A DNA stretch of 64,000 nt from assembly GCF_032854445.1 (NCBI RefSeq), contig NC_088295.1:76164028-76228027 (forward strand), in the 5' to 3' direction. The notes under the pieces were generated by a model. The model ran no database searches and had not been told where the DNA came from. It worked only from the letters and a program-made list of their open reading frames with translations. Below, one piece after another: positions 40,101 to 49,400 of the stretch (positions within the stretch are counted from its first letter, which is position 1; every line of letters begins with the position of its first letter). The position numbers and the translations under genes are program-made. This DNA comes from Liolophura sinensis (Eukaryota; Mollusca; Polyplacophora; Chitonida; Chitonidae).

Positions 40101-40796
40101 GGATCGCACATGTACACAGTATGACAGATTGACAGCGAATTATAACTCTAGTACACCAAATACGATCTTCCTTTCTAACGATAATGTAGTATAAGTATTT
40201 GTAATTCCCAACCATCTTTACGCCAGAACTGAAGTGTGGAACATGGTAGGCTGCAAAATCACAATACAATACTGTGTCTGAAGTTTGGAGATTTCTGTAT
40301 GCTACAAGAGGAGGTAACCTTTTACAAAAGTCAATATTCGGCCATGTTTCTAAATATAGAGATGGTCGTGGGTTTCTTCTCACCACAATGCTGGCCGCAG
40401 TCGTATAGGCGAAATATTCTGGAGCACGGCGTAAAACACGAATCAAATAAATAAATAAATAAAGCGACTGGAGTGGGTTGATGGTGGAGGAGAAACCAGG
40501 GATAAAACCGAACATTCCGTTGTCTACTCTAAGTCAAGTACCAGAATGTAAGTAGACATGTGGAAGTCTTAAAGTTTATGAGGATGACGTTTAAAATAGA
40601 AGTATTTAAAATACAGCTGGATATATATTCACCAGCATGACAGTACTGTATTTCCAGATTCAAAGATTTGGTCAAAACAGATCACACAATCCTGCACAGG
40701 TTTGTCATTTACTTAAGTATCATACCTGCTATTTCTATCACTACAGCTGGACCTTGTGTTGGTGGGTATTACGCCCCAGATTCACCTTTTATCTAA
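28207..40796 (+). CDS. Ig-superfamily single-pass receptor, twelve exons
   Basis: The exons are 28207-28627, 29968-30288, 31803-32072, 33577-33840, 34450-34905, 35921-36055, 36622-36649, 37224-37309, 37744-37812, 38694-38732, 39201-39425 and 40747-40796. All phases agree, giving 2364 bases or 788 codons including the stop. The order is signal peptide, four Ig domains, a fifth cysteine-free Ig-like module, one TM helix and a long cytoplasmic tail rich in Arg and Glu with Tyr motifs. The ectodomain resembles invertebrate nephrin/hemicentin/SYG-type adhesion proteins, but I cannot name an orthologue. Expected role is cell adhesion or recognition at the plasma membrane. The ATG at 28207 gives a good signal peptide, but a strong acceptor at 28251-28252 in phase 1 would allow an upstream first exon instead. 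The gene is head to head with the lectin receptor. Confidence 0.85.
28790..28915. repeat. G-run and CCCA-repeat tracts
   Basis: Several G runs, including a 12-base one near 28851-28862, lie 30 bases from a CCACCCACCCACCCACCCA tract at 28891-28913. They are in intron 1 of the Ig receptor. The G runs are G-quadruplex candidates on the plus strand, and the CCCA tract is one on the minus strand. Confidence 0.7.
29201..29284. repeat. 28-bp tandem repeat, three copies
   Basis: The unit TATAACTCCTTGCTGATCAA plus CTACCCAT is repeated three times almost perfectly in Ig receptor intron 1. Confidence 0.95.
29745..29925 (-). repeat. SINE family B, head-proximal part
   Basis: It carries the family B body (CAGTCACATTATACTCACCG, CAATCCTGTTTCCTTGCTC) and ends in a tRNA-like end. 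The plus strand reads AGGGCTTGATCCCTGGGTC, a B-box-like sequence on the minus strand. It stops 20 bases before the acceptor region of Ig exon 2. Confidence 0.7.
29968..30288 (+). CDS. Ig receptor exon 2: Ig domain 2
   Basis: The exon has 321 bases, phase 1 at both ends, acceptor TTTTCAG and donor GTAAGT. Domain landmarks are DTLVTCLAPRANPAPDFSW and KNITCTAMTTDG. The NITC and NCTN sites are potential N-glycosylation sequons. The fold type resembles the C2-set domains of adhesion receptors. Confidence 0.85.
30335..30645 (-). repeat. SINE family B
   Basis: It starts near GGGGTTTTATGCCTCACTTA, then CATATGACGATGAGG, TTTTTGTAGCAGTGCGAATC and ACCGGGTCAACCAGTCCTG. The tRNA-like head is worn. It lies in the intron between Ig exons 2 and 3. 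Confidence 0.7.
30896..30932 (+). repeat. SINE family A tail fragment
   Basis: Only the last bases of the element remain (GAGTACGGCATAAAACACCA then ATCAGATAAATA). Confidence 0.7.
31266..31448 (-). repeat. SINE family A, head-truncated
   Basis: The TTTATTTATTTATTTGATTA tail and the well-preserved core (GCGGCCAGCATTATGGTGGG, AGGAAGCCAGCATGA) are present; the tRNA-like head is lost. Intron 2 of the Ig receptor. Confidence 0.87.
31803..32072 (+). CDS. Ig receptor exon 3: Ig domain 3
   Basis: The exon has 270 bases, phase 1 at both ends. It has SKIVLSCRAEGNPTPSLSLL and the I-set signature RRDRGMYQCTASNTHG. The core Trp of strand C is replaced (SLSLL). Donor GTACGT. Confidence 0.88.
33265..33452. 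repeat. Interspersed repeat R4, copy 1
   Basis: It contains CTTGCATGAAGTTTGCTAAA, CACACGTGAGAGAGTTCGCC and GGTGGTTTACTCCTGGCACT. A second copy in the same orientation is at 35118-35301. The type is unknown. Confidence 0.8.
33577..33840 (+). CDS. Ig receptor exon 4: Ig domain 4
   Basis: The exon has 264 bases, phase 1 at both ends. It has ERLECSADGNPTDYIFEI and MDRTGLYVCNVDNGVG, a standard D-x-G-x-Y-x-C end. Strand C lacks the core Trp. Donor GTAAGT. Confidence 0.87.
34450..34905 (+). CDS. Ig receptor exon 5: cysteine-free Ig-like module
   Basis: The exon has 456 bases, phase 1 at both ends. The first part (ATYLFSIRVTNFTQTYLNN) could be the end of a fibronectin III-like fold. The second part has an Ig I-set shape with strand C SLSWSRM and the end motif PEDLGLYNFRVENSEGE. 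There Asn-Phe stands where Y-x-C would be, and no Cys occurs anywhere in the exon. Another acceptor at 34361-34362 in the same frame and phase would extend the exon left but through two in-frame TAA codons. The start at 34450 is therefore preferred, although its acceptor is weak. Confidence 0.75.
35118..35301. repeat. Interspersed repeat R4, copy 2
   Basis: It matches copy 1 over about 185 bases with small differences, again in an Ig receptor intron. CACACGTGAGAGAGTTCGCC is identical in both. Confidence 0.8.
35921..36055 (+). CDS. Ig receptor exon 6: transmembrane segment
   Basis: The exon has 135 bases, phase 1 at both ends, acceptor TTTCTCTCCAG. It reads FLVINIALFGTILGTAAIVF, then GCTGLLK, one TM helix followed by a Lys. 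Confidence 0.85.
36325..36466 (+). repeat. SINE family A, head-truncated
   Basis: It runs from CTGCAGCCGTACGTGGCAAG through GATGGTCGTGGGTTTCCACC to ACACCAATCAAATAAATAAA. It lies between the TM exon and the micro-exon of the Ig receptor. Confidence 0.85.
36622..37812 (+). CDS. Ig receptor exons 7-9: membrane-proximal cytoplasmic tail
   Basis: The exons are 36622-36649 (28 bases, a micro-exon encoding VLKRRKDRL), 37224-37309 and 37744-37812. Phases run 1-2, 2-1, 1-1 with donors GTAAGT throughout. The tail begins strongly basic (KRRKDRLWWPMKR) and carries Tyr motifs SSIYYTW and DPVYYQGPL, possible SH2 or phosphotyrosine sites. None matches a strict ITIM. The intron between 7 and 8 contains a 122-bp inverted-repeat arm and an AT microsatellite. 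Confidence 0.75.
37031..37152 (+). repeat. 122-bp inverted repeat, left arm
   Basis: Starts GAAAGCCGTGGAAACTCCAC and ends ACAAGAGTGCTGCG. Its reverse complement recurs at 42136-42257 with a single mismatch that I can see. The right edge of this arm is followed at once by an AT microsatellite (37153-37186). Confidence 0.93.
37153..37186. repeat. AT microsatellite
   Basis: About 17 AT units abutting the inverted-repeat arm, followed by two GTAT units. Confidence 0.95.
38694..39425 (+). CDS. Ig receptor exons 10-11: charged Arg/Glu-rich tail
   Basis: Exon 10 is 38694-38732 (39 bases, NSVLSAEELKVAT). Exon 11 is 39201-39425 (75 codons, phase 1 at both ends). From about 39255 to 39415 exon 11 is almost pure purine on the plus strand and encodes alternating Arg, Glu and Gly (REERGRED, VEETEERETEER, AEERRRDE). 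A single alpha-helix or coiled-coil is likely. The purine bias might be repeat expansion, but splice sites and phase are intact. Confidence 0.75.
40357..40462 (+). repeat. SINE family A, 3' part
   Basis: GATGGTCGTGGGTTTCTTCT to ACGAATCAAATAAATAAATA; the 5' half is absent. Last intron of the Ig receptor. Confidence 0.85.
40747..40796 (+). CDS. Ig receptor exon 12: C-terminal residues and stop
   Basis: The acceptor CACTACAG precedes a phase-1 reading PGPCVGGYYAPDSPFI and a TAA at 40794-40796. The short Tyr-containing end (GGYYAPDSP) could be a signalling motif. No AATAAA lies close behind; the first on this strand was seen at 42493. Confidence 0.65.
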
Positions 40797-41057
40797 GGAA
40801 AACGTTGGCAGGTGAGTATTTCTCTTCTTTTTGTTTTTTTGTCCTAATCATAGGCATCCATATAGTGAGTAAGATACATCACCTGTTCTCACTGCCTATA
40901 AAATCACGTCCCGTATGTCTATGGAAGGATCTATAAAACGATAGTTTTCCTCTTACCTTGTATCTCACGTAGACCTCTGTGTGGAAACTGGAGAGTGCAT
41001 CGCTCGCCAGATCCATATTTGGTTTAATTCAAGGTGTATTGTCCAAGCATCAATCTT

Positions 41058-41455
41058 ATGTATGTATGTATGTATGTATGTATGCTTGGGGTTTCACGTC
41101 GTACTCAACAGTTTTTCAGTCATAGACAGTGATGAGTCATTATTAGTGTGTGTACATATACTCTGTCTTTTTGTGGCAAGGCATGTCCATGTAGCCAAAA
41201 TGCTGCCACCACTGAAGTATCCTGTCGAAAACACCAGACATGACACCTTACGCAGTCACATTATACTGACAAGAGTCGCATTTGGACATTTTCGCCACTC
41301 TGCTGGACTGAGACTATTTCGAGAGATCAAAAGGCTTATTGGTGCTGTAAACCAAGCGTCAGTTCTCAAACATGACACCCCACGCAGTCACACTATACTG
41401 ACACCGGGCCAACCAGTCCTGTTTCCTTTCTCTAACCTCTCAGACTGTTTGTAAC
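41058..41455 (-). repeat. SINE family B with internal duplication
   Basis: A TATG microsatellite (41059-41086) is followed by GCTTGGGGTTTCACGTCGTA and the family B body. A 98-base segment (41273-41370) interrupts the body. Near-repeats of the family B stretch with ACGCAGTCACA and TATACTGAC lie on both sides. The 98-base segment itself recurs at 41520-41619. Confidence 0.75.
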
Positions 41456-41519
41456 TCCTGGTCTATTTACATACAATAATTAGGAAGACTTTCTATCAAC
41501 ACGAATACTAGAGTTACAG

Positions 41520-41619
41520 GAGTCGCATTTGGACATTTTTACCACTCTGCTGGACTGAGACTCCATTTAGAGAGATCAAAAGGCTTATTGGTGCTGTAAA
41601 CCAAGCGTCAGTTCTCAAA
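41520..41619. repeat. Second copy of a 98-100-bp segment
   Basis: GAGTCGCATTTGGACATTTT to GCGTCAGTTCTCAAAA closely matches 41273-41370 in the same orientation. Confidence 0.93.
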
Positions 41620-42135
41620 AGTGTAACAAAACTGAAGTCAGGGTTGATACCAGTCTTGATAAAATTTAATACCGGACATTTTTTTTTTCGAGAAAACTGA
41701 AAGAGATTTGCAACACCCAGTATGCGTAGTACGTTACAGTGATGTGAACTATTCGAAAAGTGGGATTTACAAATTGAATCTTCCCTCGAAACTTAACGAG
41801 GCTTGCGGGCCAGCTTGTACCGCATACCAATGAACCCATCGAAAGAAGTGACACTTGCTACGTCATGTAGACATTAAGGCATTCGAATATCTGTTGTCAT
41901 GAGCCCTTGACAACACTTTGTAATTGCAAGGTGTTTGTATAGGTGAATCAATCACACAGCAATTAAAGGGTGACTGTGTACGCACACTATTTAAAACATT
42001 TATCTTTTTTTGTGCCTAGTGTACCGGACACCGGCATATACTGCTGATGACCAAAAGGCACGGACCAAAAGTAGAGGCGGGGGCCCGATATCGTGGCATG
42101 GACCGGAAGTAGGGGCCTGGGCTTCGTTGTTGGTT

Positions 42136-42257
42136 CGCAGCACTCTTGTCATTTAAACAGTTCATTGATTACAAGGCGACAGTTTCGTCAAATCACAAAT
42201 GAGACCCTTGGAAATGTTGCATGCCATGTAGAAAATTGTGGAGTTTCCACGGCTTTC
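42136..42257 (-). repeat. 122-bp inverted repeat, right arm
   Basis: It is the reverse complement of 37031-37152 (shared block GTTTCGTCAAATCACAAATG). The only difference seen is ATGTAG here against ATGTGG in the other arm. Confidence 0.93.
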
Positions 42258-42557
42258 ATAATAATGTACGTATTTGTACTTGCTGGATTCTTATATATGG
42301 CGCTCAGTTTGTTTGAATCGCTTTTCTAGCTACAGTTACTGGTTTTGTGGATGTATATTTTTTTCCGCTTGATTCTTAAATATAGTTCATGTGCAAACTA
42401 ACTTTTCTTTTCTTGGGAATTCAGCCGTAATTATTATAATTATTACAGCAGGAGCTGGATAAAACATAGGTTGGGGGTAATGTACATATTAAAATAAAAA
42501 CCGTGATTAATACGATGTCTTACTAATTTCACTATATTTTAGCAGCCAACCTACTTT

Positions 42558-42652
42558 AGGATCATGGGTTTTCCTCCCACCATAATGCTGGCCGCCGTCG
42601 TATATGTGAAATAAGCTTGTGTTCGGCATAAAACACCAATCAAATAAACACA
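42558..42652 (+). repeat. SINE family A, 3' part with deletion
   Basis: TTAGGATCATGGGTTTTCCT runs directly into CCCACCATAATGCTGGCCGC and an ACACCAATCAAATAAAC tail. Confidence 0.82.
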
Positions 42653-44036
42653 TAAATACTTCAGTATCACGTGAATATCTGACACGGTTCTAAGTGCTCT
42701 TAATATGTTCGTGTATGTAATCTACAGATTAACATTTTTTAAACCCAAAATTCCTCGTACTTTAATATCGCTGAATTGTTGGTGATTTCATGAACGCCAA
42801 TGTACAGTAGCAAATTGCTCCGTTTATATGTGTTTCACTACAGGCGTTTAATGTGGTACTCAAGAATTGTTCAGTTTTATTACGGCAGTCAGGTATACGT
42901 GATGAGGCAGCTAGTCAGAGCCCTGAGGAAACCTCTGTCCTTTGCCAGTAACCTGACAAACTTTTTGACAAAGATACAGCTGAAACTCGAAACTGCAGCC
43001 TCAATGGTTAGTAAACTTTCGGCAGAAGCCAACATTTGGACATCTCCACATGCGTTTCAAGGCAGTGATTAGCATGGAATGTCAGCATTGCTTGACAGAC
43101 ATCAATAACTCTCGACACATGACATTTCAAGTACACCGCGAATGTTTTGGGAATTAATATGGGTCGACTCCCCAAAGCCAGTCTAAAATTTGAAATTCAA
43201 CACCCCTGTTTTTAGATCCTGGGATTAACACTGCGAATCCACAATAGGTGTTAAACCGAGACAAATCTGTCACAAACTGAACTTTTCAGGCCAAACACTA
43301 TGCAGTGTATTTGATTTTATAACACGAGTAAAACATGACTTTGTGAAATCGGCTCCTAGTGTCTGGCCCGAGATCACGAAGCGATCTTAGACTTAAGTAA
43401 AATTCAATGATTAAACTTTTCCGTTATTTTAGCTGAATTTTTTGTTACAACAATTTGCCCAGAATTTACGCTTTTAAGCAATACTTTGACCTTGTTATGT
43501 AAGAAATAACCATTTTAAAGTGAATTGAAATTTTGACTTTCTAAAAGTCTTTTGAAAGTCTAAGTTCTTTTCGTGATCCCCGGGCCTGTTTTACGAAACA
43601 TTCGTGAAATGCGCCTGGCGTGACCTCCATGACAACATACACGTACAGTGTAGAGATATGTCACCCAGGTCAATGTGCTTAACGCAGCATTGTGACAGCT
43701 GTGTATAAGGGCCTAAATTTTCGTTCATGACTAACTTGCTCAATTTACTGTACTCTGAGAATTCCAATGACTCTAGGAAAGTGCTTTAAGGCTGGTTTGG
43801 AAGGTATTGTTATATCCTAGTGAAAAAAAGTATGTTTCGACGTTTATTTGCCTCTAAAAATGCACTTTGTGGGGGCGAAAATTGGGATCATTCAGGGTAT
43901 CTTACTGAAAAGGGTCCAGATGTTCCGACATCCATATACACTGTATTTTGTTAAGTTTCCACACCAAGAAGTCACATGGAATGTTTCGTATCAGAATGGG
44001 GATATCACAGAATAAGACCACAATTTTCAGTGACTA

Positions 44037-44042
44037 TTTATT
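44037..44042 (-). terminator. Possible TOPBP1 poly(A) signal
   Basis: TTTATT on the plus strand reads AATAAA on the minus strand, about 620 bases past the stop at 44665. Position only. Confidence 0.35.
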
Positions 44043-44664
44043 GAGCCCAACTGAAAACTCACTGGTTTGTGTAACAAGGCCACATGACAAGTTTTCTTGT
44101 ACGGAATTTTAAGTAGGTACAGACTTCCAACATGTCTTTAAAAATTGATACAATTACTAAAAGGATTAAAGGAGAAAAGAAATATAATTTGTTGATTAAC
44201 AATACACATACTTTTGGAAAACTGACATTGTAAGAAACGTTTACCTCATCAATTCTGTTAGAAAATAAATACACTACCTGACAAAGAGCCCTTGAGCAAT
44301 CGAATGAAAAAAGATGTTTCACTCATGGTGATTCTATAGAAAGTGTCAAGTTAGAATAGTCAGCATCAGATAAAAAACGAGTCTTGTTTCCTTTGCACAA
44401 ACCATTCACCCAGCAATGATTTGATAGTATGATGGACAAAAGTTTGATTCATGAAATTTAAATGGAATATGTTGATGGGTCAAATGTTTAGAAGCACTGT
44501 ACACCGGTCATATCTACATGCTCATACAACTCTCAATCTCCACTATTCACACTTTGTTCAGTCGGCAGTGACCAAATCACTGCTTGATTTCAGATTTCAG
44601 TGGAATCCTGCTTATCGCCATTAGTTTACACACTGATTCTGTCTTCCCAGATCATCTCGCATAT

Positions 44665-46402
44665 CTACACACGTCTGGATCTTTTACCGCTGTCGCTAGT
44701 AGATGACGCCTTCCTCTTCCTAGCTGTTTGTTCTGGACCAGATATACTGGACAATAAAAAAAATTCATCAGTAAAATATAATTTCACCACTAAATTGGTA
44801 TGTTACTTACAATTTCTGATCTTATCTAAGTTACTCATCTGCCTTGTTGGCAATGTTTCATTCATCTTAGAGGGACGCTTTTAGATTTGTTCAGAAGAAG
44901 GATATGGTAATAAGACAAATGATTGTTTCAGCACCAGGAGTACCATTACTTGACTTTTATTTGCCTCCAAAAATTATTTTTATTCATATGGTTTATTTGA
45001 TTGGTGTTCGGGGAAATCCATGACATTCTGAAGGATGCTAACAAACCTTCCCACGAACAGCCGCAGAGGGAGTTAGCACGAGCAGACTTGAACTCACAGC
45101 AACCGCATTGGTGAGAGGCTCCTGGGTCAGTGCACCCTGCCAGCATGCTTATCGCCTCTGCCATGGAGGCCCCAAAGCAAGTTTTCAGGGCAGAAACATT
45201 TCCATAAGTCTACCTGTGTTTTGAACTATCAACGTACCAGAAACCTAGATCTATTCATTATGTCCAAACAACCAGTGTTGTGACATCCTGAAGTTGTTAC
45301 ATTATGATACATTTTAACATATTTCCTTCAGTTTATTATTGACGTTGTGTTTAATAGTATGTCTTTTTAGCATACAGGTAAATTAATTCTCTGACAGAAT
45401 CTCACCTGGCTTTCAGGGCCATCACCTCCGTAGGACAGCTCTCGTCAGGGTTAGGAGGGGGGTCCTCAGTCAAGAAGGAGGCTATGTAGTCAGGCCTCAG
45501 GCAGTTCACACCATCATGTAGTAACTGCTCCAAATCATCCTGAAACAACATACAGTGTTGTTGCTCATCTTCGCTTTCAACATCGTTTTGGTAAAATGAC
45601 AACAGTGTGTACTAGTTAGCAGGCTGGTTCCAGTGTGGACATAGTTCTAGTGCTGCCTCACTGGAATGCCATGTCAAATGCAACAGACATGATACCCATG
45701 TAGTTCCAGTATACAGACATTGAGCTGATAAGTACATGTGCTTGGAATTGTACAACTTGTTTCACAACAGCTATCATGGCTGAGGGATACATTGAATCAT
45801 CAGATGACACACATTATAGTAAATCAGAGACATTAAAAAACACACTTACTTGTGACAACTTAATCTTGTGCAGGTCTAAGAATGCATGGGTGGCATCAAG
45901 AGAGCTTGAAAAAGGTGGTCTGAAAGAGACGCAGAGGAGTATTAGTCTGAAGCAAAACATCACATTGCATTGTATATATTTCTGCCTCTCTGTCTATTTC
46001 TGATGATACATGAAAACATGTAAGTAGTACTCAGCAAGAGCAGGAAATGTACCGAGACAAATGTATGTCATCACCAGACTATAAATTGTTGATGTTTTGA
46101 CTTTTAATACTTTTTCAATGCTTAGAATGAAAGTATAATTCAACTATCGGACAGTCTAGTATTGCATGTACCATAATAAAACAATACAAGGTCTCATGCA
46201 TAATGTCATTCAATGACATTAACTGCTCAAAACTGATGTCTGCGGGTTTAATGCTGTTCTCTAATGATACCTTTCCTTACCTAGTTGCCACAACTTGAGC
46301 ACCTCCAGCTTCCAACAGCCGCTTGAAGTTCTCTTCCTTATTCTTATCTGTACATAATACAACTTTCCAACCTTCAAATGCTCCCCGACAACTTTGGTTT
46401 GC
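44665..46402 (-). CDS. TOPBP1: TOPBP1 BRCT8 and C-terminal tail exons
   Basis: Exons 46402-46281 (phase 0-2), 45919-45850 (2-0), 45539-45406 (0-2) and 44746-44665 (2 to stop). They read [59 protein letters not shown] and finally [20 protein letters not shown] then TAG. The basic end matches the nuclear-localisation tail of animal TOPBP1 and shows the C terminus is intact. Confidence 0.93.
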
Positions 46403-49400
46403 CTTAACACAGAAGAGCAGAAATGGTTGTCAACATTGTACATAAAGTATCTGTGATACTGTGAAGATCCAATATCATGGTCCAACTTTAGCTGGTGAAA
46501 TCACTTAAGTTTATACATCTACATCTTTGCCACATTTTCAGAGCATAATGTTCAAAATGTTCTTAAGAAGCCCCAATCCAGTTTTATGTTTATAAAGTCA
46601 CTTAACTTGGATATTAAAATCCTGATGACATAAGAAAAAGGTCATATGCAATGAAACTACTCTAATTCCTCAACCTTTTAAGAAAGAGAAACCTATACCG
46701 CTATTTATGTGCACTTTTAATTTATTTTAGACAGTTGCACTGGCCAGTTTCAAGGCTTCACAAAAAGTGTAATTTTATTAGTCAACACCGAATAATGCCT
46801 TCAGAATATGCTTGAATAAACACCTTGAAAACCTGTGAAAAGGTTGAAGAATTACTGCAGTTTGGCCCTACTTTTTCTTTGGGCGGGTGGGGGGAGGGCG
46901 GAGTGAGGAGGGGGGATGCTGAAAGTTGACAATGCTACTGGTGCTGAAATTACATTAAACTAACTGCAATAAAAGAGCTAGAGCCGCAGTGTACACTTGT
47001 CTATGACGTGGTGATACAACATCCAACCAAATGAGATCTTTGTCATCCGCTAACCTGATCCACTCTCGTTTCAGAAGATGAGGTCATTTAACATAAACAT
47101 GCTTCAATGAATGAATGATTTAAGACTTGATATCATGGGGATAAACATGTTTCATATCAACATGAGTACTCATGTACCTTAATACTGTCTTGTATACGAA
47201 TCCTCCAGCGATGAGCGGCTACAGCCAGCCGCATGGTCAGGGCAGAAGAATTTGCCAGAATAATTCGGGTGCCATCACTACCCCACTCATGCACTTCTTC
47301 CTGAAACCAGTATTGACAAAGAAAATGAATGGTCAATGTATCGACTAGAATAATATCTGTACTTAAAGCAATTACAAGTATGATTTACTTATTTATTTAA
47401 TTGGTGTTTATGCCTTACTCAAGAATATTTCAATTATATGTCAGCTGCCAGCATTATGGCAGGAGGAAACAAGGCAGAAAGTGGGGAAACCAACAACCAT
47501 CAGCACGTTGCTGCCAGACTTTCCTGTGCATGACCAGAGAGGAAGCCAGCATGTGGTGGACGTGAATTCACCACCATCGCATTAGTGAAAGGCTCCTGGG
47601 TTATTGTGGTGTGGTAGCACCCTAACCACCAGGTTACAAAGGCCCTGGTACAATAAGAGAAAGACTGTTAGGAATAAGTCTCTACAACACCTGACCCTTT
47701 CTTGATAAACAATTCAGTAAATGATACATCAGCAATTTAAAATCAAACCCAAGAATATTACTTATGTAAATAATGATACTTTAACTCAAAACTGGCCGTT
47801 GTTCAACATCCTGTATTCTAAGTACAAAGTTTAAATCAATATTTTGTTTCAAAAGCCTGCAGTGAATGCATCAAAACATACAGTATACTGACCTTCAACT
47901 GCTTTATCAGCTACATTTGTTCTCACACTTCTAACATGAGCAGATTTTGTAAACCATACAAAGTACTGTATAACGTTTATTCTAATATTACAACTCACCT
48001 GAACAAAATGACCCTCTTGTCGACAAGCCTCAAAATAAGACTTGTGCAAGACCCATTTTCCTGATGCCACACAAGCTAAAAACTTTTCATTTCTTGTGGG
48101 GTTGCCTGGAACAGACCAACACAAACATTGCAAATCAAAGAAAGTCTTATCAATTTCATCTTATGCTGATATGTCATCCTAATAGCTCTCTTAAATATGT
48201 AATTAAGTATCTGGTTTTGGCAACTCCTAAAAAAACAGAGCATATTTGTTCCATGCCTATGACAATCCTGGCACAAGCTGCAGGAAGAGTTGGGTTATGC
48301 TACTGTAATACAAGTAACTGCTTTATACTGCTTGGCCTGAAGGAGGGAATTGCTCCTGTAAATATGACCTGCTGTGGGACTCTAGGTCAATATCTGATAC
48401 TGGACCAGATTCTGAACACTCACCAACCACTAAATGAGTACAGGAGGAATCATAATGCTGTCCCTCCAACATGCGACCCCCTAACTGTTCAACTAGAGCA
48501 CCATAGTCATCCCTCTCCTGAAAGCACAATGCAATATCCATACATCCACTAATCATCTACTATGTGTATGTTTAAATTTTGCATGAATACTAAAATGTTC
48601 TTCATACAGCTTTGGTGTTAATTACACTTCCACTTCTTCCTTTGCCAGAAATTGTGAGATATAAACTATATTTGAGACAAATGTGACAATATTTAAGACT
48701 AAAACCCATATACATGTACATACTGATGAGCTAATATGTGTAAAGATTGCAATAATATTAAAATGTTTATTCCAAATTATTTCACAGACCTTCATGATTT
48801 AAAACTTTCACTCAGGTCACCCTGACAAGACACGACTAACCTGTTGCTGCATCCCTGAGACTATAAACACTGGCGGTGGTGGAGCGGGGTCATCTTCACC
48901 CTCCTTACCCTCCTCCTCAATCAGTTCTATAGGCTCTGGTTCCTTTTGATTTGCCTGGGCTATAGGAAATCCTGGTATACCAACAACAGCATGTTAGTTA
49001 ATCACTCATTTGTTCATAACTAAAATTAAGAATAAAAAGGCCTTAAGAAACTTAATTTTTTAGTTTGTTGAGGCAAACCAAAGATCTTCACCTTTACCAT
49101 ATAAAATTAACTCAAAGTTGAATGCATACAACCCAGGCTAAAAAACATGTACATGTAAGTTTTCTGTTATTTTCCAAGGTCAAATGTCACAGTTCTCAAA
49201 TATTTTCATTCTTCAGTACACATCTTTACATGCTACAAATCAGATATATTGAAAAAAAAAAACAATCACTGGAATTACATGTAACAAATTAGAGTAGCAA
49301 AACTGAGCACAAACTGAACCTCACCCAAGGATGGAGGCTCTGGTGTGGGGGTTCTGAATTCTCCTGACTTTTTTGAAGACTGAAATATTGCAAGAAAACA

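Larger units (their letters stand above)
40800..44660. other. Intergenic region between convergent genes
   Basis: No coding exon was recognised between the Ig receptor stop and the TOPBP1 stop. It contains a SINE family B copy with a split body (41058-41455), a 100-bp duplicated segment, the inverted-repeat arm at 42136, a family A fragment at 42558 and a degenerate family A relic near 42832-43005. The 3' UTR and probable poly(A) signal of TOPBP1 occupy 44037-44664. Confidence 0.6.

Noticed and set aside
48064..48552. Plus-strand open frame of 162 codons
   Set aside because: Antisense shadow of TOPBP1 BRCT7 exons.
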